From positions 1 to 64,000 of the forward strand of contig JAFGLS010000195.1 in NCBI GenBank assembly GCA_016927935.1: 64,000 nucleotides of DNA, given 5' to 3'. This DNA is from Syntrophaceae bacterium (lineage in GTDB: Bacteria; Desulfobacterota; Syntrophia; Syntrophales; Smithellaceae). Positions 49,338-59,570 of the stretch are shown piece by piece. The first letter of the stretch is position 1. Each line of letters opens with the position of its first letter. The position numbers and the translations under genes were made by a program. The notes under the pieces are model-generated. The model was not told the origin of the DNA. It ran no database searches and saw only the letters and a list, made by a program, of their open reading frames with translations.

Positions 49338-50867
49338 ATGATCCGGCAGCCTGGCTTTGACAACGAAAAATACATTCAGGAACAGACGACTGAAATCCTC
49401 AAAAGAGTTGATCGTTTCAACAACAAATTGTATCTCGAATTCGGCGGCAAGCTTTTATATGACTACCATGCCGCCCGTGTATTACCCGGTTATGACCCTA
49501 ATGTAAAGATGCGTCTTATCAGAGAATTGAAAGACAAAGCGGATATTATCCTCTGTATCTATGCGGGAGACATTGAAAGAAAAAAAATCCGCGCGGATTT
49601 CGGAATCACATACGATGCCGACGCTTTAAAACTCATAGATAATCTCAGAACATGGGGAATCAATGTGTTGGCTGTAATAATAACACGGTTTGACCAACAG
49701 CCCGCCGCTATAATTTTTAAAAACAAACTGGAAAGAAGAGACATCCCTGTTTATACGCACCAGTTTACTAAAGGCTATCCTACAGACGTGGAAACTATAG
49801 TCAGCGACGATGGCTATGGAGCAAATACCTACATAAAAACGACAAAGCCTCTGGTTATCGTCACAGGTCCCGGACCGGGAAGCGGGAAAATGGCCACCTG
49901 CCTTTCCCAATTGTATCATGACTACAGGCATGGGATAAACTCCGGTTACGCAAAATTTGAAACTTTCCCTATCTGGAATATTCCCCTTAAACACCCGGTG
50001 AATGTTGCTTATGAAGCGGCAACGGCCGATATCCGGGATTTTAATCTCATAGACCCTTTTCATCTTGACACCTATGGGGAAAAGTCTGTCAATTACAATC
50101 GCGATGTTGAGGTATTTCCTGTTCTGAAAAGAATTTTGGAAAAAATTACCGGGAAAAAATCTTTTTATCAGTCGCCCACTGATATGGGTGTTAACCGTGC
50201 CGGTTTCGCCATTATAAACGATGAAGTCACACAACAAGCAGCCAAAATGGAAATAATTCGCCGTTATTTCCGTTACCGCTGTGAATACGCGATGGGCTTT
50301 ACCGACAGGGAAACAGTGCAAAGAGTCGAACTTTTTATGAAGGACTTTAATCTTCTACCTGAAGAGCGTTCAGTCGTAACGCCGGCAAGAGAAGCCGCCG
50401 GGAAAGCACCCGCCGAAGAAAGAGATTATGAAAGAGGCAACGAAGGCATTTTTTGCGGCGCCGCTCTGGAACTTAGAGACGGCACAATAATAACAGGAAG
50501 CAATTCATCCCTGATGCACGCTGCCACCAGCATGGTTTTGCACGCCATAAAACATCTGTCGGAAATTCCCGACAAGATTAAGCTGCTCTCACCGCACATC
50601 ACCGATTCTGTAAAAAATCTCAAGACTGAAATCCTTGACGAAAAATCGGTAAGTCTCGACTTGGAAGAAGCTCTTATCGCCATCAGTATCAGCGCAGCAA
50701 CCAATCCGGCTGCCCAACTGGCGCTGGAAAAGCTCAGAGACTTAAGAGACTGTGAAGCCCATATGACGCATATTCCTACGCCGGGGGATGAAGCGGGACT
50801 GCGCAGACTGGGTATTAATCTGACCACAGACCCGAATTTTTCAACTAACGATTTATTCATATCATAA
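49338..50867 (+). CDS. DUF1846 family protein
   Basis: PGFDNEKYIQEQTTEILKRVDRFNNKLYLEFGGKLLYDYHAARVLPGYDPNVKM, VTGPGPGSGKMATCLSQLYHD. Confidence 0.85.
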   Translation: MIRQPGFDNEKYIQEQTTEILKRVDRFNNKLYLEFGGKLLYDYHAARVLPGYDPNVKMRLIRELKDKADIILCIYAGDIERKKIRADFGITYDADALKLIDNLRTWGINVLAVIITRFDQQPAAIIFKNKLERRDIPVYTHQFTKGYPTDVETIVSDDGYGANTYIKTTKPLVIVTGPGPGSGKMATCLSQLYHDYRHGINSGYAKFETFPIWNIPLKHPVNVAYEAATADIRDFNLIDPFHLDTYGEKSVNYNRDVEVFPVLKRILEKITGKKSFYQSPTDMGVNRAGFAIINDEVTQQAAKMEIIRRYFRYRCEYAMGFTDRETVQRVELFMKDFNLLPEERSVVTPAREAAGKAPAEERDYERGNEGIFCGAALELRDGTIITGSNSSLMHAATSMVLHAIKHLSEIPDKIKLLSPHITDSVKNLKTEILDEKSVSLDLEEALIAISISAATNPAAQLALEKLRDLRDCEAHMTHIPTPGDEAGLRRLGINLTTDPNFSTNDLFIS

Positions 50868-50977
50868 AAAACAAATCATTGCCGCAATAAAATCTAAAAA
50901 TCGGCTGACAAATCCTTATATTGTAATGTCACAAAAGGCATGTTATTTGATTTAAACAAGAAGGTAATAGCTATGCT

Positions 50978-52240
50978 ATGACTATAATAAAATGGATTAA
51001 ACAAGCAGTATTAATACTAATTATCACCATCGGAATTATTGCGGTTCCTGAGATAACATTACGAATGTCTGGTTTTCAAGGGAACCAATACCGTTCTTTA
51101 CTTTTTGGCGATGACCCTAATTCTGCACATCTTTTCGAAGAAACTCCAAAGCTGTGGTGGCAGCTACGTAAAGATAATCATATAAATTTTTTGTCAACAG
51201 AAGTTCAAACTGATAAGAAAGGTTTTCGAATTTTTCCAGCATCAAAGTCAAGTTTTCGATCAAAAAAATGGCGCGTACTTTGTATAGGAGATTCATCCAC
51301 TTTTGGATGGAAACTGGATATCAGGCAAACATTTCCTTTTATATTGCAAAAACGCCTTTCGCAAATACCAGGTGGGGTAGAAGTTATAAATGCAGGCGTG
51401 CCTGGGTATTCATCATGGCAATCCCGGCTTTTTTTAGAGGATATCATTAAAAGCATACATCCACACATTGTCATCATTTATTCAGGAAATAATGATCCTT
51501 CTCTTTCCCGGTATTCTGACCATGATAGATACCTTCTTAATTCAAAAAGCCTAGTTATTCAAAACATGGCAAACAAACTTTTTTTGTTTCAATATCTTAA
51601 GGGTCGTTTTACCTCAATCAAGCCATTTAAACTGTATGGAACTATTGATGTTAAAGTAATTCTAAAAATGAAACCGAGAGTCAATCTGGCAGAATATACA
51701 AATAACATAAATGCCATGATAGATGAAACATTGCACTACGATTCCCAGCCAATATTAGTCTCCAGTCCTTCTAACCTTGCCCAGCCATACTTTTTTACTG
51801 TCATATCTGTATTTCCACAAGTAAATGAGCTTCTTAATAAATGTCGTTTAAGTATTAAAAATCAAAAATATAAGGAAGCAGAAACGCTTCTTAAAAAAGC
51901 CGAAAAAATAGATCCACAATATTACGATATTCACTTTCTTAAAGGCTCTCTTTTAAAAATTACCGGTAAGCAAGGAGCTTTCTCGGAATGGGAAAAAGCA
52001 TTAGAACTCCACCCCTTTCCCGAAAGACTCAAACCGTCATATATAAAAGTATTGCGCCAATTAGCAAATAGCCGTAATATTCAGATTATTGATTTATACC
52101 AAAAATTTCTGGAACTCCCCAACTATCCCGAACAATGGTTTTTGGACGCTTGTCACCCCAATGAGAAAGGACAGGAATTTATCGCTAAGCAGATAGAATT
52201 TGTAATTATAAAAATTCTTAATCAGCGTATCAAAAGATAA
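50978..52240 (+). CDS. SGNH/GDSL-like hydrolase with internal TPR-like segment, membrane anchored
   Basis: N-terminal TM, CIGDSSTFGWKLDIRQTFP, YSGNNDPS, DACHPNEKGQEFIA; YKEAETLLKKAEKIDPQYYDIHFLKGSLL TPR-like repeat. Confidence 0.78.
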   Translation: MTIIKWIKQAVLILIITIGIIAVPEITLRMSGFQGNQYRSLLFGDDPNSAHLFEETPKLWWQLRKDNHINFLSTEVQTDKKGFRIFPASKSSFRSKKWRVLCIGDSSTFGWKLDIRQTFPFILQKRLSQIPGGVEVINAGVPGYSSWQSRLFLEDIIKSIHPHIVIIYSGNNDPSLSRYSDHDRYLLNSKSLVIQNMANKLFLFQYLKGRFTSIKPFKLYGTIDVKVILKMKPRVNLAEYTNNINAMIDETLHYDSQPILVSSPSNLAQPYFFTVISVFPQVNELLNKCRLSIKNQKYKEAETLLKKAEKIDPQYYDIHFLKGSLLKITGKQGAFSEWEKALELHPFPERLKPSYIKVLRQLANSRNIQIIDLYQKFLELPNYPEQWFLDACHPNEKGQEFIAKQIEFVIIKILNQRIKR

Positions 52241-52365
52241 ATGTTCCGTGTGAAAAATGAACGATCAGTTATATTTCATGATAAATAAATCTTGCTAAAA
52301 TCCGGCGAAACAGGTTGACAAAATCTCTTTTTAGTTGATAATTTCTCACAACAAAGGAGGTCTAT

Positions 52366-53364
52366 ATGCCAGTAAAAATAGCCATTAATGGCTTTGGAAG
52401 AATAGGCCGGCTTGTTTTTCGGGCCGGATATAACAATAAAGATGTGGAATTCGTCGCGATAAATGATCTGGCCGATGTCAAAACAATGTCCCATTTGCTC
52501 AAATATGATTCAACTCATGGAACGCTGGACGCTGAAGTTAAGGTCGGGAATAATTCGATAAGTGTTGAAGGCAAGATAATTAAAACGTTTTCTGTCAGAG
52601 AACCGGAATCATTGCCATGGAAAGATCTGGGTATCGATGTCGTGCTGGAAAGCACGGGAAAATTTACAGATAAGACAGGAGCCGAAAAACATATTGAGGC
52701 CGGAGCAAAAAAGGTTGTCATTTCCGCTCCGGCTAAAAATCCGGATGTCACCTTTGTCCTCGGTGTCAACCAGGAAATTTACGATAAAACCAAGCACAAT
52801 ATTATCTCTATGGGATCATGCACCACAAATTGCCTCGCGCCCATTGTCAAGATATTGCATGAAGAATTCGGTATTGAATACGGTCTGATGACGACAATTC
52901 ATTCTTTCACAAATGATCAAGTTGTTCTGGATGAACCGCATAAGGATTTAAGAAGAGCGCGGGCAGCCGCTCTTTCCATGATACCCACGACCACCGGCGC
53001 TGCCCGAGCTATAGCGGAAGTTATACCGGAAATGAAAGGCAAACTGGACGGACTGGCTATTCGCGTGCCTACACCCAATGTTTCCCTTGTTGATTTTGTG
53101 GTAATCTTGTCTAAAAAAACCGGCCGCAATGAAATCAATGATAAGTTCAGAGAATATGCCAAAGGCGCGATGAAAGGAATCCTTATGTGTTCGGAAGAGG
53201 AACTGGTTTCCTGCGATTTCAACGGGAATAAACATTCTTCCATCGTGGATATGCTCAACACCACCGTCATCGGCGGTAATATGGCAAAAATTCTCTCCTG
53301 GTATGACAATGAATGGGGCTTCTCCAACAGAATGCTGGAACTGATCTCTTTCATAATGAAATAA
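52366..53364 (+). CDS. gap: Glyceraldehyde-3-phosphate dehydrogenase
   Basis: KIAINGFGRIGRLVFRAG, SMGSCTTNCLAPIVKIL, WYDNEWGFSNRM. Confidence 0.97.
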   Translation: MPVKIAINGFGRIGRLVFRAGYNNKDVEFVAINDLADVKTMSHLLKYDSTHGTLDAEVKVGNNSISVEGKIIKTFSVREPESLPWKDLGIDVVLESTGKFTDKTGAEKHIEAGAKKVVISAPAKNPDVTFVLGVNQEIYDKTKHNIISMGSCTTNCLAPIVKILHEEFGIEYGLMTTIHSFTNDQVVLDEPHKDLRRARAAALSMIPTTTGAARAIAEVIPEMKGKLDGLAIRVPTPNVSLVDFVVILSKKTGRNEINDKFREYAKGAMKGILMCSEEELVSCDFNGNKHSSIVDMLNTTVIGGNMAKILSWYDNEWGFSNRMLELISFIMK

Positions 53365-53378
53365 GAAAGGGAAAAAAG

Positions 53379-54557
53379 ATGAAATATATAGACCAAATAG
53401 AAATGAAAGGTAAAAGAGTCTTTTTACGTGTGGATTTTAATGTTCCGATGGATAAAGAGGGTAACGTCACCGGCGATAAGCGTATAAGGGCCAGCATTCC
53501 GACGATAAAATACGCGCTGGAAAAAGGAGCAAAATTAATTGTCGCCTCCCACCTGGGCAGACCGAGAGGCAAAAGAGTTGCGGAAATGTCGCTTAAGCCG
53601 GTGACAAAAATACTTTCCGAACTTCTGCACAAGCAGGTCATTTTTTACGATGATTGCGTCGGAGAAGCCATCCAGAAGGCTGCGGGTAATATGAAAGAAG
53701 GAGATATCATACTTCTGGAAAATCTCCGGTTTCACCCAGGTGAAGATAAAAATGACGCGGAGTTCGCCAGACAACTAGCCACGCTCTGCGATATTTATAT
53801 TGATGATGCCTTCGCCGTATCGCACCGGGCAGCGGCTTCCAATTCGGCGATTACCGAATTTGTTCAAACCTGCGCTGCCGGCTTTCTTTTGAAAAACGAA
53901 GTTGAATATTTCAAAAAAGCAATGATTAATCCAGCCAAACCTCTGGCCGCTATTATCGGCGGAGCCAAGGTTTCCGATAAAATCGGTCTTCTGGGAAATC
54001 TTATTGAAAAAGTAGATAAAATTATAATCGGCGGCGGCATGGCCTTCACATTCTTGCGAGCGGCCGGCTACGAAACAGGCAAGTCACTTTGCGAAGAAGA
54101 CATGCTGGATACGGCGCGCAAGATTGCGGAAAAAGCCAAACAGAAAAACGTGCAGTTTTTACTGCCGGTTGATGCCGTGATTGCTCCAAGCGCGACGGCG
54201 GAAGCCGAAATAAAAACCTGTAGTGTAAAAGAAATCCCTAAGGAATGGATAGGTCTGGATATCGGTCCGGCTACAATTTCTCTTTTCAGTGACGCGTTGA
54301 AAGGAGTCAAGACAATTATCTGGAATGGACCTCTGGGTATGTTCGAGCTTGCCCCTTTCAGCAAGGGAACCTTCGACCTGGCCGCCGCTGTCGCAAATTC
54401 AGGAGCACTTTCCATCATCGGTGGCGGGGACACGGATACGGCAATTAAAAATTCAGGGTTCAGCGCGAAAATGTCTTATATCTCCACCGGCGGTGGTGCT
54501 TTTCTGGAGTGGCTGGAAGGGAAAACTCTGCCGGGAATCGCCGCGCTGGGAAAATAG
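53379..54557 (+). CDS. pgk: Phosphoglycerate kinase
   Basis: KRVFLRVDFNVPMDKEGNVTGDKRI, IASHLGRPRG-like VASHLGRPRGK, GGGDTDTAI; internal Met preferred as start. Confidence 0.97.
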   Translation: MKYIDQIEMKGKRVFLRVDFNVPMDKEGNVTGDKRIRASIPTIKYALEKGAKLIVASHLGRPRGKRVAEMSLKPVTKILSELLHKQVIFYDDCVGEAIQKAAGNMKEGDIILLENLRFHPGEDKNDAEFARQLATLCDIYIDDAFAVSHRAAASNSAITEFVQTCAAGFLLKNEVEYFKKAMINPAKPLAAIIGGAKVSDKIGLLGNLIEKVDKIIIGGGMAFTFLRAAGYETGKSLCEEDMLDTARKIAEKAKQKNVQFLLPVDAVIAPSATAEAEIKTCSVKEIPKEWIGLDIGPATISLFSDALKGVKTIIWNGPLGMFELAPFSKGTFDLAAAVANSGALSIIGGGDTDTAIKNSGFSAKMSYISTGGGAFLEWLEGKTLPGIAALGK

Positions 54558-54591
54558 AAGTAATGAACTTTTTAAGAAAAAGGAAATAACA

Positions 54592-55350
54592 ATGAGAAAA
54601 TGGATTGTCGCCGGAAACTGGAAAATGCACAATACTGTCGCCGAATCAATCGCGTTGGCCGAAGCAATTAAAAATGGAGCGGCCAAATTCCAAGGCGGGA
54701 AAATCGTTTTAGCTCCACCTTTTACAGCGCTCTTCCATGTCAGTGAAGTAATTAAAGGAACAAACTTATTGTTGGGCGCACAAAACGTGCACAATGAAGA
54801 AAAGGGAGCTTTCACCGGTGAGATATCGCCCGTGATGCTCAAAGATATCGGCTGTACTTACGTGATCATCGGCCACTCCGAGCGCCGAAAATATTTTCAC
54901 GAACAGGATAATAATGTTAACCTGAAAGTTAAAAAAGCGCTGACGACCGGATTGATTCCCATCATGTGTGTGGGAGAAACTGACGAAGAACGCCTAAAAG
55001 GAATTACAAACGACGTTGTCGGCAGACAAGTAAAGCAGGGATTGAAAGAGGTGGAAAAAATTGACAGTGTTGTTATAGCCTACGAGCCTGTATGGGCGAT
55101 AGGAACCGGAAAAGTTGCGACAGCCGCGCAGGCACAGGAAGTACACGCTTTTATCCGCGGCATCTTAAAAAATATTTTAGGTTCCAATGCCGCCGATGAT
55201 GTCTGCATACTCTACGGTGGAAGCGTAACTAAAAACAATATTGGTGATTTAATTTCGATGGCGGATATTGACGGCGCGCTTGTCGGCGGTGCTTCCCTAA
55301 AAGCGGATGAATTCATAGGCATAATCAAAGAAATTGCCGGCAAAAAATAA
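54592..55350 (+). CDS. tpiA: Triosephosphate isomerase
   Basis: MRKWIVAGNWKMHNT, IIGHSERRKYFHE, AYEPVWAIGTGKVAT; internal Met preferred as start. Confidence 0.97.
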   Translation: MRKWIVAGNWKMHNTVAESIALAEAIKNGAAKFQGGKIVLAPPFTALFHVSEVIKGTNLLLGAQNVHNEEKGAFTGEISPVMLKDIGCTYVIIGHSERRKYFHEQDNNVNLKVKKALTTGLIPIMCVGETDEERLKGITNDVVGRQVKQGLKEVEKIDSVVIAYEPVWAIGTGKVATAAQAQEVHAFIRGILKNILGSNAADDVCILYGGSVTKNNIGDLISMADIDGALVGGASLKADEFIGIIKEIAGKK

Positions 55351-55374
55351 TTTAAAATAAATTTCTAAAAAAAA

Positions 55375-55560
55375 TTATTTTTTATCCTCTTCCTTTTTTG
55401 ACGAATTATCGGTAATCTCGTTTGACTCATTCATTGACTTTTTGAAGTTTTTAATCCCTCTGCCTAGGGCTGAACCAATTTCCGGCAATTTCCCTACGCC
55501 AAAAATAATTACTACAATTATCAAAACTATTATAAGTTCCTGCCATCCCATTCCAAACAT
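55375..55560 (-). CDS. tatA: Sec-independent translocase TatA/E family protein
   Basis: [45 protein letters not shown]. Confidence 0.92.
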   Translation of the reverse strand: MFGMGWQELIIVLIIVVIIFGVGKLPEIGSALGRGIKNFKKSMNESNEITDNSSKKEEDKK

Positions 55561-55590
55561 AATATTACCTCTTAATTTTTCATTATTAAA

Positions 55591-56514
55591 TTATGGTAAT
55601 CGTAAATGGACTACCTCTCCCGGTTTCCCCAAATTTTCAACATCCTTATTTTTATATTTTATCCTAATTCCCCCGGCATTGCCAATGTCCAGATTAAAAG
55701 TTTCCGCGTTGCTTTCAAATTTTTCTCCCGGCTTTAATAAAATTTGAACTGGTGTACTTTCTCCGCCTTTTACACGAATCCATGTTTCCTGACTTGCTAT
55801 AATAAGCAAATTACTTTTTTGCGAGCCAACAGAAGCGACATGTTTTGTCTCCAACGACAATGGCAATGACGCATTTTTTTTAACTGAATTATCCATATTG
55901 GCTGTTTGTTTCAATACATTGCCGGATGTTCCTTTTTCAAATTCGCTTAATTGGAGTATGGGATCAGTTATCATTTGCTGGGGGTCTTTGAATGTCACAT
56001 TGGGTGAAGAATTTACAACTGATGTCGTATTGGATGAAGAACTTACATTTTGTTCCATGATTTCCTTAGCAGGTATATCGATTCTTTTGGAAGAGTTAAT
56101 TCCCTCAGATACCGGAGGGTTTTGCTTTAAAATCAGCCAAACCACAAAAACGGTTATGAATACAAAGAAAATCCCCCAATAATTTTTGTTGCTGACAACC
56201 GACGCAAAAAACGATTTCTCCTCCTGAGATGTCTTTCGCGGCGGTATCAATTCTTCTTTCTGTGCGTTAAGGTACGCCTCGTAATCTTTCAGGATAGGTA
56301 CTTCATCAACACCTAAAAATCTCGCATAGATCTTAATAAAATTCTTTGTATAAACGGGGTCCGGCAGCAAATGAAATTCGCTGTTTTCTATATTTTTAAG
56401 ATAGCCGGCCTTTATGCGTATTTTTTTAAATACATCGTTCAGAGAAAGACCCATCGATTCTCTTTTGGCCGTTAATTTTTGCAAACCATCAGTCGGCGTT
56501 TTTTCTACAAACAT
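55591..56514 (-). CDS. RodZ-like helix-turn-helix/DUF4115 membrane protein
   Basis: N-terminal HTH, single TM, C-terminal SQETWIRVKGGESTPVQILLKPGEKFESNAETFNLDIGNAGGI. Confidence 0.85.
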   Translation of the reverse strand: MFVEKTPTDGLQKLTAKRESMGLSLNDVFKKIRIKAGYLKNIENSEFHLLPDPVYTKNFIKIYARFLGVDEVPILKDYEAYLNAQKEELIPPRKTSQEEKSFFASVVSNKNYWGIFFVFITVFVVWLILKQNPPVSEGINSSKRIDIPAKEIMEQNVSSSSNTTSVVNSSPNVTFKDPQQMITDPILQLSEFEKGTSGNVLKQTANMDNSVKKNASLPLSLETKHVASVGSQKSNLLIIASQETWIRVKGGESTPVQILLKPGEKFESNAETFNLDIGNAGGIRIKYKNKDVENLGKPGEVVHLRLP

Positions 56515-56669
56515 ATAAATTCACAATTGAAAATATTTTGATATGCACTTTTATCACTAATTTGATTGTAATACAACTATTTAAAATCACGGGTATAAAA
56601 CCCTGGACACGAATTCCGCCACAAGAAGTGGTGTATTCTATCCATGCTTATGCAGGATAATTCGATATT

Positions 56670-56701
56670 CAAGTTTCAGAGTTCTCTGTTCCTGAAACTT
56701 G
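56670..56701. repeat. Hairpin module (12-nt loop) followed by GATCTCATTA
   Basis: CAAGTTTCAG-agttctctgttc-CTGAAACTTG. Confidence 0.7.
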
Positions 56702-56743
56702 GATCTCATTACCCTCAGCTTTGCGGGATAATTCGGCTTACCC

Positions 56744-56769
56744 ATTCCGATACGCTTCACTTTCGGAAT
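56744..56769. repeat. Hairpin module (12-nt loop) followed by GGAGCCTCATTA
   Basis: ATTCCGA-tacgcttcactt-TCGGAAT. Confidence 0.6.
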
Positions 56770-56876
56770 TGGAGCCTCATTAAATTTGAGTCTCACAATA
56801 AAACCAATTATCGCTTTAACATTTTTTAATTTTATTGTTACTATTGTCTCAAAAAACAGGGCAGGAGTTTTTTTAT

Positions 56877-57644
56877 ATGTTGAAAATGAAGTCATTCGCC
56901 GTTGATTTGGCGCTTCGGGCAGGCGCTTTATTGAAAAAGAAATTCAATCAAACGCATAAAATCCATTATAAAGGGAAAATCAATATTGTCACTGAAGCGG
57001 ACGAAATGTCCGAAAATTTGATTATCGAATCAATAAGCCAAAAATTCCCCGATCATGGGATTTTATCGGAAGAATCACCGGCAATCACCGGCTCCGGAAA
57101 ACTACGTTGGATAATTGACCCTCTGGATGGAACAACAAATTACGCTCACGGCTTTCCCGTATTTTGCGTTTCCATAGCGCTGCAAAATGAAGGTGTTGTC
57201 GTTTTGGGTGTGATTTATGACCCCATGAGAAATGAATTGTTTTCTGCAATAAAAGGTAAAGGAGCTTATTTGAATGGCAAGAAAATAAAGGTCTCTTCAA
57301 TAAAAGACATTTCCCGCAGTCTGCTAGCGACGGGATTTCCTTATGATATCAGAGAAAGCAGGGTAAACAATCTTGATTACTTTAATTTGATGGCTGTAAA
57401 TGTTCAGGCAATCCGCCGCGCGGGCGCGGCAGCCCTGGATCTGGCGTATCTTGCTGCGGGCAGGTTTGACGGTTTCTGGGAATTAAAACTCAAACCATGG
57501 GATACAGCGGCAGGCTGTCTGTTGGTGGAAGAATCAGGCGGAGTTGTTTCCGACCTTTTTGGCGGCAAATGGAATATATACTCGCCGAATGTTCTTGCCT
57601 CCAATGGCCTGATTCATAAAAAGATGATGAAAGTTTTAAGTTAG
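56877..57644 (+). CDS. Inositol monophosphatase family protein
   Basis: WIIDPLDGTTNYAHGFPVFCVSIAL, LKPWDTAAGCLLVEESGG; internal Met preferred as start. Confidence 0.93.
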   Translation: MLKMKSFAVDLALRAGALLKKKFNQTHKIHYKGKINIVTEADEMSENLIIESISQKFPDHGILSEESPAITGSGKLRWIIDPLDGTTNYAHGFPVFCVSIALQNEGVVVLGVIYDPMRNELFSAIKGKGAYLNGKKIKVSSIKDISRSLLATGFPYDIRESRVNNLDYFNLMAVNVQAIRRAGAAALDLAYLAAGRFDGFWELKLKPWDTAAGCLLVEESGGVVSDLFGGKWNIYSPNVLASNGLIHKKMMKVLS

Positions 57645-57749
57645 AAGTATTAAGCGTTAAGTATTAACTGTCTGTTATCCACACTATCCTTTATCTAGAC
57701 ATCGAGACGAAGGGCGAGATTATCCCGTATGACCGACTAGTCTAATCGC

Positions 57750-58307
57750 TCATTGAATTTTTTTCTTCAGGGCGAGGGCGGCGAAATAAAAAAGCACCGG
57801 TGCGGCCAGCCAGATGAGTTGAGGCGCCAGGGTTATGTGCCGCCCGTTAAAGAGAAAGAGCGAAGGATTCCACCATGCCGGATTGTATCCCCATCCGCCT
57901 AACCCGGTGCTCAGCAGTTCCACACCTAATTCCTGAGCCTGGCCCCATATTATCAGCACCGAAAGTTCTTGCGCGCTGAATGACGCGAAGCGCGGCTCAC
58001 GGCAGAAGATGTTAACCAGCCAAACCCCTATTAGGAAAAGGCCGCCGTCCCAGAAGGTGTGACTGATTATAATAAAAATGAAGTGGGCTGGCGGTGTTCT
58101 CAGGAAGGTGAAAATATCCACAATACCAAGTCCGTCGAGTGTGGAAAGCGGTACTTCCCAGGTGAAGCCTATCGCCGTTCCGATCCAGAACAGTTTCCAT
58201 GTGAAAGGGGAAATTTTTTTCGCCGCGTATAGGACGACGACTATGAGCGGCACCGCGGCACCGATTGCAAAATCAATATAGAAAAAATACTGCTCGAGTA
58301 ATTTCAC
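57750..58307 (-). CDS. Hypothetical multi-TM membrane protein
   Basis: 185-aa ORF with several hydrophobic segments. Confidence 0.65.
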   Translation of the reverse strand: MKLLEQYFFYIDFAIGAAVPLIVVVLYAAKKISPFTWKLFWIGTAIGFTWEVPLSTLDGLGIVDIFTFLRTPPAHFIFIIISHTFWDGGLFLIGVWLVNIFCREPRFASFSAQELSVLIIWGQAQELGVELLSTGLGGWGYNPAWWNPSLFLFNGRHITLAPQLIWLAAPVLFYFAALALKKKIQ

Positions 58308-58484
58308 TTATCACCCCCCACGGGTAAATTAATTAGAGCATTATGAAGAAATGGATCGGTTTTGCTTTTGCAATCTTTAACGATTTCGGGTTGAAATTTA
58401 GCACAAAATGATTGGTTTGAATATTGAAGATTACCAGTTGAAAGATATTTTTCTGAACATCAAGTTTCTCGGTAAAAGTTAATA

Positions 58485-58880
58485 TCAACTGGCAATAATT
58501 GATACTAAAAATTTTCTTGAACGTGGGCCGTCGAATTCGCAGAAAAAGATGGATTGCCATGTTCCCAGAACCAGGCGGCCGTTTTCAATGATTACTATTT
58601 CGGATGCTCCGACAAGAGATGATTTTACATGCGCGGCGGAATTCCCTTCCGCATGCCGGTAATTTGCTGAAAGAGGGACTGCCTTATCCAGCGCCGCAAG
58701 AATATCTCGCGGCACATCCGGATCGGCATTTTCATTAATAGTTACCGCCGCCGTGGTATGCGGAGTGTAAACAACGCAAATACCTGTTTTGATGCCTTCG
58801 TCACGAACAGCTTTTTGCACAGCCGCGGTAATGTCAATCATTTCGACACGGGAATTGGTTTCCAGAGATAATTCTTTCAT
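58485..58880 (-). CDS. YjbQ family protein
   Basis: GICVVYTPHTTAAVTINENADPDVPRDILAALDK, LVLGTWQSIFFCEFDGPRSRKF. Confidence 0.92.
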   Translation of the reverse strand: MKELSLETNSRVEMIDITAAVQKAVRDEGIKTGICVVYTPHTTAAVTINENADPDVPRDILAALDKAVPLSANYRHAEGNSAAHVKSSLVGASEIVIIENGRLVLGTWQSIFFCEFDGPRSRKFLVSIIAS

Positions 58881-59554
58881 GGATGATCTACCGCTGACGG
58901 AGAAGTTGTTTTGATTGCCGCGTAAACATCGTCGGTTATCTGTTGGGAAATCACCCGCATGGCCTGGCTTGCGGCCTGGCAATAACCCCGGGGTGACGAA
59001 TCATGCAATGGTTCTTTCCTGAAATATTTTTTCTGAAAAATCAGCTTTTTAGCGGTTTCTTTTTCCCGTGTGTCTTGCAAAGAAATGACTATACTAATAA
59101 CTGCTGTTTTATTGCTTTTGTCCGCAAACAAGTAAAATTCCTCAATGCCGCCGAAAATGAGAAAAATTCCTTCATCTGTTTCGTAGCGGGAAAACACCGC
59201 CCGGAAAAGACCGCTCTCCCTCATATCGCGCAAAAGGCTGTCGGCAACCATATCCGCCGGATTTACCGCCCAGCGGGAATAATTGAAAGAATCAATGCTG
59301 TAAAGATCATTGCGAAACATCATATTTGCGGAATTATAAGCGGCGGCGATGGAAAACCGGTTAAACTTCAAAGACACATCAAACTTATCGGCTTTATCCC
59401 ATGAGGGCACTGCGTAGTTCAATAGATAATTTTCCACTTCATCTTTCGGCTTTCCGCTCCCGGCGCATCCAATTACCAGCGATAAGGCAATTACCATAAA
59501 ACAAAGACTTATTATTTTCTTGTGGCACTTTACATGTGTTAATAACTGTCTCAT
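58877..59554 (-). CDS. ABC-type transport auxiliary lipoprotein (Mla/PqiC-like)
   Basis: Lipobox VIGCAGS; precedes MlaD/F/E in the same orientation; SRYETDEGIFLIFGGIEEFYL. Confidence 0.75.
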   Translation of the reverse strand: MRQLLTHVKCHKKIISLCFMVIALSLVIGCAGSGKPKDEVENYLLNYAVPSWDKADKFDVSLKFNRFSIAAAYNSANMMFRNDLYSIDSFNYSRWAVNPADMVADSLLRDMRESGLFRAVFSRYETDEGIFLIFGGIEEFYLFADKSNKTAVISIVISLQDTREKETAKKLIFQKKYFRKEPLHDSSPRGYCQAASQAMRVISQQITDDVYAAIKTTSPSAVDHP

Positions 59555-59570
59555 TGATTAATTCCTCTCA

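Noticed and set aside
49626-50321. 231-aa minus ORF opposite the DUF1846 gene
   Set aside because: Antisense to a long, recognised CDS with no domain or RBS support.
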